Shown: positions 1-10,152, numbered from the stretch's first letter. The stretch: 64,000 bases of DNA from Desulfocapsaceae bacterium (GCA_031292275.1 JARLHL010000010.1:59296-123295), one strand, 5' to 3'. Numbers and translations: made by a program. The notes: generated from the sequence alone by a model not told the origin.

Positions 1-183
1 CAGGCCTTTTTGGAATCGATCGGCTGCCCGACCCGCCTGTCGCAGTTGGGTATAAGTGATGAGAAGTTTGCTCAATATGCCAAAGATACCGTGCTCGTCC
101 TCCACGACAAAAACGGTAGACTCCTCGGACGCCCGCCCATGAGTGAGGCGGACATTATCGAGGTGCTGCGGGCGGCATTGTAA
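1..183 (+). CDS. Iron-containing alcohol dehydrogenase, C-terminal end (5' part outside window)
   Basis: Frame 1 is open from the window edge to TAA at 181-183 and encodes 60 residues. The pattern 'IGCPTRLSQLGI' followed by a helix and a terminal 'SEADIIEVL' is typical of the C-terminal helical domain of group III / YqhD-like Fe-dependent alcohol dehydrogenases, which reduce aldehydes with NAD(P)H. The metal- and cofactor-binding parts lie outside the window, so substrate cannot be judged. It sits 58 bp upstream of the MFS gene and probably heads the detoxification cluster. A related stump occurs at 3380-3532. Confidence 0.75.
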   Translation, partial: QAFLESIGCPTRLSQLGISDEKFAQYAKDTVLVLHDKNGRLLGRPPMSEADIIEVLRAAL

Positions 184-241
184 AGCAGCATTGATCCTGA
201 ATATCAATATCAACGAAAACCTCTTCTTGACTGTGCAGGAA

Positions 242-1489
242 ATGAAAGTGACTCCCGTAACTCATTTAAAAAAACAGAGAGCAATCGAAGCCTCGGCAGT
301 GGTCGTCTCTGGCCCCGGATGGCACGTGCTTGCAGTTTTGAGTATGCTGATGGGGTTTGCTTCGATCTCGACCGATCTTTATCTACCGGCCATGCCTGCG
401 ATGGGCCGTTCGCTCGGCGCCGATACCGGCATGGTCGAACTGACGATTTCAGGTTACCTCATCGGTTTCAGCCTGGGCCAGCTTCTGTGGGGACCGATCA
501 GTGACCGTTATGGCCGCCGCCTGTCGGTAGCGATCGGGCTGGTTCTTTTCATGATCGGCTCCGCCGGCTGTGCGCTTTCGGAAAGTGCACAGGTTATGAT
601 CGGCTGGCGTATTGTGCAGGCGCTCGGTGCCTGCGCCAGTGTCGCATTGTCGCGGGCAATGGTTCGCGATCTCTATGAAGGAAGCCGTGCAGCGCAAATG
701 CTGTCTACATTGATAACAGTGATGGCGATAGCGCCGCTTATCGGTCCGTTGGTCGGCGGGCAGATTGTGGCTTTTGCCGGATGGCGTGCAATTTTCTGGG
801 TCCTGATCGGTATCGGTTTCGTGACACTTGCGGCGCTGTTTACAATTCCCGAAACCTTACCCATTGAACGACGCAACAGGGAATCGCTCGGCCGTGCGAT
901 GATCCGTTACGGCGAACTGTTACGCTACCGACGACTGCTTGGTTATGCGGGCACAGGCGGTTTTCTCTACGCCGGGATGTTCGCATATATCGCAGGTACT
1001 CCATTTGCCTATATCAGCTACTACCATGTTCCGGCGCAGCGTTACGGCCTGCTGTTTGGCCTCGCTATCGTTGGCATTATGGTCGTCAATATCTTGAATT
1101 CACGTCTTGTTTTGCGTTTCAGCTATGACAAGATACTGCTCGTCGGCACGATTATCGCTGCACTCGCCGCCGTTGCAACAGCCTTGGCCGCCGGCACCGG
1201 CTGGGGCGGACTGTGGGGGTTGGCCGTGCCATTATTTGTGTTCGCTTCCACAACCGGTTTAATCGTTGCCAATTCGATCACGGGTGCGTTGGCCGACTTT
1301 CCGGAACGTGCCGGAACAGTTTCAGCGCTGACCGGCGCGGTTCAGTACGGCAGCGGTATTGTCGGTTCCGCCTTGGTCGCTGCTTTCGCCGACGGCACAC
1401 CCTGGCCGATGGGCTGGGTTATCGCAATTACCGGGATCTGCTGCCTGCTCTCCATGCTGCTGCTTATGCCGGATAGAACAGGAAACTGA
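242..1489 (+). CDS. MFS transporter, Bcr/CflA drug-resistance family
   Basis: Predicted 12-TM inner-membrane proton-driven exporter of about 415 residues. 'SISTDLYLPAMPAM' at the end of TM1 and 'GPISDRYGRR' in the loop between TM2 and TM3 are hallmarks of the Bcr/CflA (DHA1) group, which exports bicyclomycin, chloramphenicol and similar compounds. The reading frame is open upstream to 143 but would overlap the dehydrogenase; the ATG at 242 fits the family's N-terminus better, although its ribosome site (AGGA) is very close. A GTG at 233 is an alternative. Neighbouring oxidoreductases suggest export of a toxic small molecule; the substrate is unknown. Confidence 0.85.
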   Translation: MKVTPVTHLKKQRAIEASAVVVSGPGWHVLAVLSMLMGFASISTDLYLPAMPAMGRSLGADTGMVELTISGYLIGFSLGQLLWGPISDRYGRRLSVAIGLVLFMIGSAGCALSESAQVMIGWRIVQALGACASVALSRAMVRDLYEGSRAAQMLSTLITVMAIAPLIGPLVGGQIVAFAGWRAIFWVLIGIGFVTLAALFTIPETLPIERRNRESLGRAMIRYGELLRYRRLLGYAGTGGFLYAGMFAYIAGTPFAYISYYHVPAQRYGLLFGLAIVGIMVVNILNSRLVLRFSYDKILLVGTIIAALAAVATALAAGTGWGGLWGLAVPLFVFASTTGLIVANSITGALADFPERAGTVSALTGAVQYGSGIVGSALVAAFADGTPWPMGWVIAITGICCLLSMLLLMPDRTGN

Positions 1490-1527
1490 TGCCAGTTAAG
1501 ATATTAATATTAAAAGGAGGGTAATTT

Positions 1528-1935
1528 ATGAGCGGTAACGATCTCAGCACAAGTGTGATTTTTCCTATTGGAGAGAAATTTGAAAGCCCAAATTTCATCG
1601 GAACGGTTTGGCTCAATATGCTGACCCCATTCGGTTCGGCCCTCCCCATCGCCAATGTGACCTTTGAACCGGGATGCCGCAACAACTGGCATAAGCACGC
1701 GGGGGGGCAAATCCTCCTCGTGACGGGCGGCAGAGGCTATTACCAGGAATGGGGAAAGCCGGCTCGTGAGCTTCATGCGGGAGATGTTGTCACCATCCTC
1801 GCCGACGTGAAGCACTGGCACGGCGCTGCCAGGGATAGCTGGTTTGTCCATCTGGCCGTTGAGGTCAATCCCGAAAAAGGTCCGGCAACATGGCTGGAGC
1901 CGGTATCGGACGAAGTGTATACTGCATTGAAGTGA
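1528..1935 (+). CDS. Cupin-domain protein
   Basis: 135-residue single-domain cupin. Motif 1 is visible as 'NNWHKHAGGQ' and motif 2 around 'ELHAGDVV' to 'KHWHGA', giving the His-His-(Gln)-His metal set. The start has a strong ribosome site (AAAGGAGG) nine bases upstream. Such small cupins often sit beside carboxymuconolactone-decarboxylase-like proteins, as here (next gene 12 bp downstream), and may act on quinone or aromatic intermediates. That role is inferred from context; the exact reaction is unknown. Confidence 0.85.
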   Translation: MSGNDLSTSVIFPIGEKFESPNFIGTVWLNMLTPFGSALPIANVTFEPGCRNNWHKHAGGQILLVTGGRGYYQEWGKPARELHAGDVVTILADVKHWHGAARDSWFVHLAVEVNPEKGPATWLEPVSDEVYTALK

Positions 1936-1947
1936 GGAGGCGCTCCC

Positions 1948-2715
1948 ATGTCCATCAGTGAAACAGCGCAGAAAAATCACGAGGAACTTTTCCCGGATCA
2001 TACATCAACGCTCAAGGTCACCGATCCCGAACTCATCGAAGTGTTCGACAATTTCGCCTTTGACGAAGTGCTTTCTTATGGAAACCTTGATGCCGGAACC
2101 AGGCTCATGGTGATCCTGGCTTCACTGATCGCCCAGCAGACATTAAGTGAATATAAGGTCATGCTTGGTGGTGCACTGAATGTTGGTGTTACGCCGATTG
2201 AAGTGAAAGAGATCGTGTATCAATCCGTCCCCTACGTGGGCATTGCAAAAGCCTTTGATTTTATACATGCCACAAATGAAGTATTAGGAAGTCGCGGCGT
2301 GAAACTCCCGCTCGAAGGTCAATCAACCACGAATATTGAAACACGATTTGAAAAGGGACTGGCAGTATCAAAGTCGATTTTCGGCAAGATGATTGATGTC
2401 ATGTATGAGCAGTCTCCCGAAAATCAAATGCATATTCAGAAGTATCTCTCGGCGAACTGCTTTGGCGATTACTACACCAGGACCGGGCTCGATATCAAAA
2501 TGAGGGAACTCCTCACCTTTTCGATGCTCTTGTCACTTGGCGGATGTGAGCCGCAGTTGAAAGGGCATATTCAGGGAAATGTGAATGTCGGGAACAATAA
2601 GAAAACATTACTCAGCGTCGTCACGCAGCTGTTGCCTTATGTCGGGTATCCGAGAACGCTGAACGCCATTCGTTGTCTGAATGAAGTCCTGCCGGAAGAT
2701 GACAGCAGCAATTGA
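1948..2715 (+). CDS. Carboxymuconolactone decarboxylase (CMD) family protein, two-domain
   Basis: 255 residues holding two CMD/AhpD-like all-helical repeats, roughly residues 30-115 and 145-245. Each has the family's 'MREL(L/T)..S.L...G.E.QL..H' type helix pair; the second is seen around 'KMRELLTFSM' and 'LGGCEPQLKGH'. The classic AhpD Cys-x-x-Cys pair is absent, so peroxidase activity of that type is unlikely. The start follows GAGGAGG in the gap after the cupin gene, which implies co-translation with it. Its role in detoxification or aromatic ring chemistry is inferred from family and neighbours. Confidence 0.85.
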   Translation: MSISETAQKNHEELFPDHTSTLKVTDPELIEVFDNFAFDEVLSYGNLDAGTRLMVILASLIAQQTLSEYKVMLGGALNVGVTPIEVKEIVYQSVPYVGIAKAFDFIHATNEVLGSRGVKLPLEGQSTTNIETRFEKGLAVSKSIFGKMIDVMYEQSPENQMHIQKYLSANCFGDYYTRTGLDIKMRELLTFSMLLSLGGCEPQLKGHIQGNVNVGNNKKTLLSVVTQLLPYVGYPRTLNAIRCLNEVLPEDDSSN

Positions 2716-2773
2716 AGGGATAGTGCAATATCCGGCGACGACAGGTATTGCCGACGAGTTTATGTGGAGATGA

Positions 2774-3307
2774 ATGATGAGCGAAAGAAAGAGGCTGATT
2801 GCCTATTTTTCCCGTGCGGGAAACAATTATGTCGGCGGCGAAATCATGAATCTGCCGGTCGGAAACACCGAAGTGGCGGCGAAGATGATCCAGAAGCTGA
2901 CAGGCGGCGATATGTTCCGAATCGAGACGATAAAAAAATATCCGGAAAGCTATGACGAGACAACGGATGTGGCAAAACAGGAACTGCGCCGGAAGGCCAG
3001 ACCTGAACTGACAGAGCATGTCGGCAACATGGCGGATTATAGCGTGATGTATCTCGGCTATCCGAACTGGTGGGGAACAATGCCGATGGCGGTATGTACA
3101 TTCCTCGAAGAGTATGGGTTTTCAGGCAAGACCATTATTCCGTTCTGTACCCACGAAGGCAGCGGAATGGGATGCAGTGAAAGCGATATCAAAAAGGTTT
3201 GCTCAGAGTCCAAGGTGCTGAAAGGACTGGCGATCATAGGAGGCAGTGTTCAGCGGGCGGAAAATGATATCGCTGCCTGGCTCAGAAACTTGGGTGAAAT
3301 TGATTGA
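2774..3307 (+). CDS. Flavodoxin family protein
   Basis: 177 residues with an N-terminal beta strand and phosphate-binding loop for FMN ('IAYFSRAGNNY' then 'GNTEVAAKMI'). The FMN-stacking region is 'GYPNWWGTMPMAV', characteristic of stand-alone bacterial flavodoxin-like proteins often found with aldo/keto reductases. The frame has two adjacent ATGs (2774 and 2777) behind GGAG. It probably carries electrons for one of the surrounding reductases. Its C-terminus runs into the remnant of another dehydrogenase. Confidence 0.85.
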   Translation: MMSERKRLIAYFSRAGNNYVGGEIMNLPVGNTEVAAKMIQKLTGGDMFRIETIKKYPESYDETTDVAKQELRRKARPELTEHVGNMADYSVMYLGYPNWWGTMPMAVCTFLEEYGFSGKTIIPFCTHEGSGMGCSESDIKKVCSESKVLKGLAIIGGSVQRAENDIAAWLRNLGEID

Positions 3308-3379
3308 AATTCCATCGCCAACCGTGCCTATTTTTGTAACGGGTGCATTCTCCGGCCAAGATCCGTGCTGTCGGTGTGA

Positions 3380-4553
<1,174 letters not shown>

Positions 4554-4583
4554 TCGCCAAGAGAATAACTACTGGAGAATGCA

Positions 4584-5423
4584 ATGAAAAATAAAATAAC
4601 ACATGTTAACGTCGTCATCGGAGCAGGCCTGATTGGTCAGGCGATTGCGCGACGAGTCAGCACAGGTAAGCACGTACTGCTGGCTGATCTGCATCAGGAA
4701 AATGCCGATGTGGCCGCGCAGGTCCTCAGCGAAGCCGGGTTTGAGGTGAGCACGGCGGTAGTCGACGTCTCCTCGCGTCAGTCGGTCCACTCGCTGGTTG
4801 ACGCAGCCACAGCGATCGGCGTTATTACCGGCGTCATCCATGCCGCGGGCGTTTCTCCAACGCAGGCATCACCGGAAATAATCCTGAAGGTCGATCTGTA
4901 TGGTACCGCGCTTGTGCTTGAGGAATTCGGCAACGTCATTGCCCAGGGCGGAGCAGGTGTTGTGATCGCCTCGCAGTCGGGGCACCGACTCCCGGCATTG
5001 ACACCTGCGCAGGACAAGGCGCTGGCTACCACTCCCGCTGATGAACTGCTTGCTCTGCCGATGCTCCAGCCGGACCGGGTGACGGACCCGCTCCACGCCT
5101 ACCAGGTTTCCAAGCGCGGCAACTCGCTGCGGGTGATGGCCGAGGCGGTACGGTGGGGCAAACGCGGCGCGAGGGTCAATACGATCAGCCCCGGCATCAT
5201 CTGCACGCCTCTCGCCAAGGAGGAACTGGCAGGTCCGCGCGGCCCGGGATACCGCCGCATGCTCGAACTGTCCCCGGCTGGGCGCATCGGCACTCCGGAT
5301 GAGGTCGGGATCGTTGGCGCTCTTCTGATGGGACCGGACGGCGGGTTCATCACCGGCAGCGACTTTTTGATTGACGGCGGAGTCACAGCCTCCTACTGGT
5401 ATGGCGAACTCGCTCCTCAGTAA
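4584..5423 (+). CDS. SDR family oxidoreductase
   Basis: 279 residues with a Rossmann fold. The cofactor glycine motif is 'GAGLIGQAIA' near the N-terminus, slightly different from the usual TGxxxGIG. The catalytic site is 'AYQVSKRG' (Tyr-x-x-x-Lys), and the 'INTISPG'-like segment is present as 'VNTISPGII'. 'SGSDFLIDGG'-type C-terminal residues are present. GGAG lies before the ATG. The substrate is unknown. It is the last gene of the cluster and is followed by a terminator at 5539. Confidence 0.9.
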   Translation: MKNKITHVNVVIGAGLIGQAIARRVSTGKHVLLADLHQENADVAAQVLSEAGFEVSTAVVDVSSRQSVHSLVDAATAIGVITGVIHAAGVSPTQASPEIILKVDLYGTALVLEEFGNVIAQGGAGVVIASQSGHRLPALTPAQDKALATTPADELLALPMLQPDRVTDPLHAYQVSKRGNSLRVMAEAVRWGKRGARVNTISPGIICTPLAKEELAGPRGPGYRRMLELSPAGRIGTPDEVGIVGALLMGPDGGFITGSDFLIDGGVTASYWYGELAPQ

Positions 5424-5538
5424 TTGAAGGGTGCGCTTCCAGCAGTAACCTTCCTCATAATTATTGTTGGCTGGAAAGGCAATCCTTTGATGAGGATGGT
5501 TGCACAGAAGGAAATTTTGATTATCGAAATCGGGCAAT

Positions 5539-5575
5539 AAAAAGCCGCCCAGCTAGGAAACCTGAGCGGCTTTTT
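5539..5575. terminator. Rho-independent terminator, bidirectional type
   Basis: AAAAAGCCGC and GCGGCTTTTT form a 10-bp stem around a loop containing CAG/CTG that may extend it. The U-rich side follows the stem on the + strand and the A-tract gives the same on the - strand. It closes the 242-5423 cluster. Confidence 0.85.
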
Positions 5576-5635
5576 ACAAGAGAGAACTATCAACAACCAG
5601 ACTAAAAAATGGGTGTCACGACCCAGGCTCACTGT

Positions 5636-5809
5636 CTACCAAACAATTAACCCCAGTGGAGTAAAATCATACCAATTCACTGCAACGTAGTCAGGTCTAT
5701 TTCGTGGTGCTGTGTCTCCTGCCATCCTGCACGTTGTGAATGTTGGCTTTAATTTGTGATCTGTCCCAATCCAACTCCTAGAGGCCTCCCTGGTTTTATT
5801 GAGAAGTTG
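5636..5809 (-). pseudogene. C-terminal fragment of an unidentified protein (possibly PI-PLC-like)
   Basis: The minus strand holds 57 sense codons without a start codon, ending in TAG. The composition is protein-like, with 'NRPDYVAVNWYDF' near the end. This resembles the last strand of phosphatidylinositol-phospholipase-C X-like domains, but the match is from memory and weak. No upstream continuation is visible beyond the TGA at the other end. Confidence 0.25.
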
Positions 5810-5927
5810 TCACTTTACTCCTTAAATGTGCTGAAAAACCAATAGATTGATGTGGCAAGCTGAACCAGCTTTGGAAAGCTTGGTTGAGCTTTTCTTGCGT
5901 AATATTCTGTCCTTTTCTGAATTCCTC

Positions 5928-6275
5928 TCACAGAAATCGGCCGATCTCTAGACGTTCTTTTTTCCGCGAGGAAGATCCTCTGCTCACGGGTTGTGGGCCC
6001 TTTTCCGTAAGTATGCGGCAAGAGTTGATGCAGCATCGTTGCTGATAAAGAGAACCCTGTCCATCTCCATGGTGCGGTTTTACAGTGGGGATCAGGATAT
6101 GTCCGGTAAATGGATTTTTCACCTCGTAGATGAATTTATTTACCAGCAGATTGTCCCCGATCTTAAGTGTCGGCAGCATGGAGCCGGAGGGAATTTTGAA
6201 GACCTGAATGATAAATGTACGTATAAAAAGAGTTAGAAGGGAGGCAACCGCAATTGCCTCCAGGAATTCATTGAT
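5928..6275 (-). pseudogene. lepB: Signal peptidase I N-terminal fragment
   Basis: The minus-strand frame from 6275 has no start codon and reads 'FIRTFIIQVFKIPSGSM' then 'LPTLKIGDNLLVNKF', unmistakable for the membrane-anchored catalytic start of type I signal peptidase, including the nucleophilic Ser of 'SGSM'. After about 70 residues ('HILIP') the similarity is lost, and the Lys-general-base region and the rest of the catalytic domain are absent. This is a degraded, non-functional copy; an intact one is expected elsewhere. Confidence 0.8.
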
Positions 6276-6404
6276 CTAACCACTCGCCATAAGTATTTGC
6301 CTCTTGGCAAAACAAATCGTGGCGACGATTTCCATTTGGAAATCGAACTTCCAGCAGCTCAATAGAGGAGGGTCGACCTTGTCCAAAAAAAGTGGCTGAC
6401 TTCG

Positions 6405-8180
6405 TTAAATTTTTCCCCGGTATTCGGTGAACAAATCGACGGACTCTTCAAGTACCTCAGCGATATGCTCCCAGGTAATGATACCGGCAACAGCGTCAGC
6501 AGAAGCCGCTCTTCCTTCACGACTGAGGACAACACCGACAGCAGTATGAGGCCGATGCATCCTGGCAACAATATCGGCCAGTTTATCATCCTCATAGGCA
6601 AAAATAAAATCACGGCGCATGAGACCAAGCACAGATTGCTGAGCCTGTAGTTCCTCTTCCGAAGCCGAAAGAGCATAATCGCGAGAAATTACGCCTACTA
6701 CCTGTCCGTTATCAACGACCAGGAACCACCGCATGGAAGGATTGCGGGCGGCTAGATTTTTAAGCAGGTGAGGGCTGTCCGACGAAATCAGCGAGGCAAC
6801 GATTGTCTGCATGACATCCCTGGCAGATCGGATTTGCAGGAGATTCACTTGAAGTGCGGCAGGCATGTAGTGGCCGCGACGAACAAGTTTCAGGGTGTAG
6901 ATGCTTTCCTGCAACAGCAGGGTGCGCATGCCGTAGCTGAGCACGACAGTGAGTGTAATCGGAACAATGACACTATAATCCAAGGTCATTTCGAAGATCA
7001 TCACGATTGCCGTCAATGCCGCACCCGTCGCCCCTCCCACCATCCCTGCCATGCCTGCGACGGCGAAGGCCGCCGGGCTGATGCTGATTCCGGGAAGCAA
7101 ATGCTGCAAGAGAACACCGAACGCCCCTCCCGAGGTTGCGCCGAGGAAAAGGGCCGGAGAAAAGATCCCTCCGGATCCGCCGGACCCGAGGGTAATGCAT
7201 GTCGCCAGGAGTTTCAGGAAAAAGAGCAGCACCAGCAGGTGAACCGCCGTCAGCTGTCCTGTAAGGACGTCCTGGATTGCTCCATAACCAACACCATCCA
7301 CATAGTAATGACCTGTGGTGAGCAGTATGCAATACATCAACAGGCCGACGCCCAGCATGCCTCCTGCGTGACGGAGATACAGATTACTCCCTCCATATTT
7401 ATTGAAAAAATCCTCAAAAAAATAGAGTGAGCGGATATAGAGCATCGAAGCGAAGCCCATGGACACGCCCAGAACCGCATACGGAATGAGCAGCCAAGGA
7501 TCGAGGGGGAGAAAATAGGGTTGTTGCAGCGCCGGAATCACAAAAGCGGGATGAACACCGAAGAACAACCGGCCGATGTACGTGGCAGTAACCGTTGCCA
7601 GTGCAACCGGTACGAGGGTGGTGACGCTTACCTCATGCAAAAGAAGCTCGACAGCGAAGAGCAGTCCGCCTATGGGCGTGTTAAAGGTGGCGGCAATTCC
7701 GGCGCCTGCCCCGGCCGCGATCAGCGTGATGCGCTGCTTTGGCGTCATCGGGAATATCTGGCTGATTGTTGAACCGAAAGCAGAGCCGATCTGGGCGATA
7801 GGTCCCTCACGGCCTACGGAACCACCGGTACCGATGCAAAGCGCCGACGACAGGGCCTTGAACACGGCAACAACCGGTCGGATAACGCCCTTTCCGTAGT
7901 ATATTGCATCCATGACCTCCGGCACTCCATGGCCCTTTGCCTCAGGTGCAAATTTTGTAACCAGAAAGGTGACGATGACGGATCCGAGTACCGGCACAAG
8001 GATTACGGCGGCCCCCCAGGGACTGACTGAGGTATGCTGATTCGCGTCATATGTTAAAGAAAGCCTGCCCAGAAATGAGAGGTTGTGCACAAAAGCAATC
8101 AAAGCTCGAAAAAACAGTGCTCCAAACCCGGCAATTATACCTGTTAAAACAGCAAGAAGCAAAAACCCCAATCGTCGCAT
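6405..8180 (-). CDS. ClC-family chloride channel/transporter with C-terminal CBS pair
   Basis: 591 residues: a ClC membrane domain (about 1-430) then two CBS domains (about 445-575). Selectivity-filter motifs are 'GHGVPE', 'GREGPIAQIG' (with the gating Glu) and 'GSGGSGGIFSPALF'. The position matching the internal proton-transfer Glu of the E. coli antiporter appears to be Leu ('LLFAVELLL'), which by-eye alignment suggests channel-like rather than 2Cl-/H+ behaviour. The ATG at 8180 has no ribosome site; a strong AAGGAGG at 8219-8225 is followed in frame by ATT/ATC codons, so the real start may be upstream. It probably shares a transcript with the upstream paralog. Confidence 0.93.
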   Translation of the reverse strand: MRRLGFLLLAVLTGIIAGFGALFFRALIAFVHNLSFLGRLSLTYDANQHTSVSPWGAAVILVPVLGSVIVTFLVTKFAPEAKGHGVPEVMDAIYYGKGVIRPVVAVFKALSSALCIGTGGSVGREGPIAQIGSAFGSTISQIFPMTPKQRITLIAAGAGAGIAATFNTPIGGLLFAVELLLHEVSVTTLVPVALATVTATYIGRLFFGVHPAFVIPALQQPYFLPLDPWLLIPYAVLGVSMGFASMLYIRSLYFFEDFFNKYGGSNLYLRHAGGMLGVGLLMYCILLTTGHYYVDGVGYGAIQDVLTGQLTAVHLLVLLFFLKLLATCITLGSGGSGGIFSPALFLGATSGGAFGVLLQHLLPGISISPAAFAVAGMAGMVGGATGAALTAIVMIFEMTLDYSVIVPITLTVVLSYGMRTLLLQESIYTLKLVRRGHYMPAALQVNLLQIRSARDVMQTIVASLISSDSPHLLKNLAARNPSMRWFLVVDNGQVVGVISRDYALSASEEELQAQQSVLGLMRRDFIFAYEDDKLADIVARMHRPHTAVGVVLSREGRAASADAVAGIITWEHIAEVLEESVDLFTEYRGKI

Positions 8181-8265
8181 TGGGGGTATGATTACATCAA
8201 GTGCCGAGCTGATAATGACCTCCTTACATGATTAAAATTGGAAGGCCTCTTTGCGTCACCATTCT

Positions 8266-10047
8266 TTATTCTCCGCAAATGATTCTGATGGACTCGGCCT
8301 GCTCGCTGATGCCCTTCTGCAAGGCCTCATGGTTGTATGCTGTGATGACATCGCGACGCTTCAGCATGCCGACGACCCATCTGTTTTCCAAGTCTTCAAC
8401 GACAGGAATCTCCTCGATATCTTTCAGATGAAAGAGCTCCATTGCCCTAAAAAGGGTATCGTCCGGGGTGAGCATGATGACGTTTCTATTGCAGATTGCC
8501 CCGACCAGGTAGCAGACCCGATCCTCCTTTTCCCTGTGCAGCAGATTCTTGATGTCCTGCATGGAAACAATCCCCGTCATTTTGCCGGAATCGTCGACAA
8601 CCGGGAAATAGAATTCGCTCTTTGCCATCCTGAAAATTTCAAGGAGATGGTTTATGTTGGCCATCTCGCTGATGAAGTCGACGTCTTCGGTCATAGCCAC
8701 GCCGACCCGCAGAGATTTCATGATCGCCACCTCCCGGCCTTCGTGAATATTGATGCCTTCCCTGGTGAAGTCGACAGTATCTATTGAATCCGCATATATT
8801 TTCTTCGCCACCATCGTTCCGATGATGGAGGTAAGCATGATGGGGACAATAATTCGGTAATCCCCCGTCATCTCAAAAAGCAGGAAAATTGCGGTCATCG
8901 GGGCATGAATGGATGCGGCCAGGAAGGCTCCGATGCCTACTGTCGCATAAGCACCTGGATCCGATGTCACAGCAGGGAAGAGGCCGTGTACTATATAGCC
9001 GAAGGACGCCCCGATCATGGCGCCGATAAAAAGGGCCGGAGCAAAAACACCACCGGACCCCCCTGAGCCCAGAGTCACGGATGTGGCAAGGATCTTCAAA
9101 AAAATAAGAGCAAAGAGGACCCAGGGGACTCCTCCGCTGTGCAGGACATCCTGAATAAAATCATAGTGGTCTCCCATAACCTGGGGGAAACTTATGCCGA
9201 TAAAACCGACCAGCAGCGCACCGGCTATGGGTTTCAATTGCGGATGGATATTAAAGCCTGCATACTTATCTCTGATGAAATAAAAAACTCGCGTATTTAA
9301 TACTGCCAGGGCTCCGATTATAACCGCCATCACCATATAAAGGGGGATCTCGACGTAGGGGTTGACCATGTGATAGCTGGGAATGCTGAAGGCCGGGTTT
9401 TCTCCAAAATAGGCGCGAGAAACCACTGTGGACAAGGCGGAGGCGACAACCAGTGCCGCAAAGGATGAGATCTCGTAGGTTCCGAGCAGCACGATCTCCG
9501 AGGCAAAGAAGATCCCGGCAATGGGGGCATTGAACATCCCGGCAATACCAGCGGCGCAGCCGGCGGCAATATAAACTTTCATGCGATTGCCGGAGACCCG
9601 AAAGAGTTGGCCAACCTGAGAGCCCATGGCTCCGCCGATCTGGGCAATGGGACCTTCGACTCCCGCCGAGTTGCCGGTGCCTATGGTTAAGGCGGTGGAA
9701 AGTATTTTCAGGATAATGGTCCTGGCCTTGATTACTCCTCCCTCCAGGTTGACCTTACGAATGAATTTGGTGAAACCATAGCCGTTTACCTCTCCAGGAA
9801 AAAGGAGCGATAAAGGGATCAGAAGCACCATTCCGGCCACGGGAATCAACGGAAGAAAGATCAGATGCCATCCTCCCTTATCGATGCCGAAAAAAGAGGA
9901 GCCACCGTCAAAGATGAACCTGTGAACAAGGCTGACCGTCGACCGGAAGAGGAGGTTCAGGACACCGGCTGTGAGTCCGATGAAAGAAGCTATGGCGATC
10001 ATCCGGGTGTTTTCACCCGGGATGAGTCTCTGTAGACTGATTTTCAT
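8266..10047 (-). CDS. ClC-family chloride channel/transporter with C-terminal CBS pair (second copy)
   Basis: 593 residues, same architecture as its neighbour but clearly diverged. Motifs are 'GYGFTKF' in place of GSGIPE, 'GVEGPIAQIG' (gating Glu kept) and 'GSGGSGGVFAPALF'. The proton-Glu position reads Ile ('FFASEIVLL'). CBS domains lie at about 455-590 and usually bind adenine nucleotides to gate the pore. A 9-bp perfect hairpin touches its ATG (10047-10067). The gene follows fabD by about 100 bp on the same strand. Confidence 0.93.
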   Translation of the reverse strand: MKISLQRLIPGENTRMIAIASFIGLTAGVLNLLFRSTVSLVHRFIFDGGSSFFGIDKGGWHLIFLPLIPVAGMVLLIPLSLLFPGEVNGYGFTKFIRKVNLEGGVIKARTIILKILSTALTIGTGNSAGVEGPIAQIGGAMGSQVGQLFRVSGNRMKVYIAAGCAAGIAGMFNAPIAGIFFASEIVLLGTYEISSFAALVVASALSTVVSRAYFGENPAFSIPSYHMVNPYVEIPLYMVMAVIIGALAVLNTRVFYFIRDKYAGFNIHPQLKPIAGALLVGFIGISFPQVMGDHYDFIQDVLHSGGVPWVLFALIFLKILATSVTLGSGGSGGVFAPALFIGAMIGASFGYIVHGLFPAVTSDPGAYATVGIGAFLAASIHAPMTAIFLLFEMTGDYRIIVPIMLTSIIGTMVAKKIYADSIDTVDFTREGINIHEGREVAIMKSLRVGVAMTEDVDFISEMANINHLLEIFRMAKSEFYFPVVDDSGKMTGIVSMQDIKNLLHREKEDRVCYLVGAICNRNVIMLTPDDTLFRAMELFHLKDIEEIPVVEDLENRWVVGMLKRRDVITAYNHEALQKGISEQAESIRIICGE

Positions 10048-10067
10048 GTCTTTTCAGGGAAAAGACA
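10047..10067 (-). promoter_or_regulatory. Perfect hairpin abutting the ClC start codon
   Basis: TGTCTTTTC and GAAAAGACA form a 9-bp perfect inverted repeat around a 3-base loop. On the - strand the 3' arm ends on the A of the ClC ATG and covers the only purine-rich stretch that could serve as ribosome site. There is no U-tract, so it is not a typical terminator. A translational control role is possible. Confidence 0.4.
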
Positions 10068-10152
10068 GCGCACTACAGTGAATTGTTCAAGGAAGAAGTC
10101 ATCGGTCATGTCGGTGTTCCCTGGTAGCTTCCGGGTGGTTCCTCCAAGTAAA

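Noticed and set aside
319..335. Sigma-54-like TGGCAC...TTGCA
   Set aside because: The spacer is one base short and the site lies inside the MFS coding region.
5424..6404. tRNA, small RNA or insertion sequence in the large gap
   Set aside because: No cloverleaf, CCA end, transposase piece or terminal inverted repeat was found; only a terminator and two gene fragments are supported.
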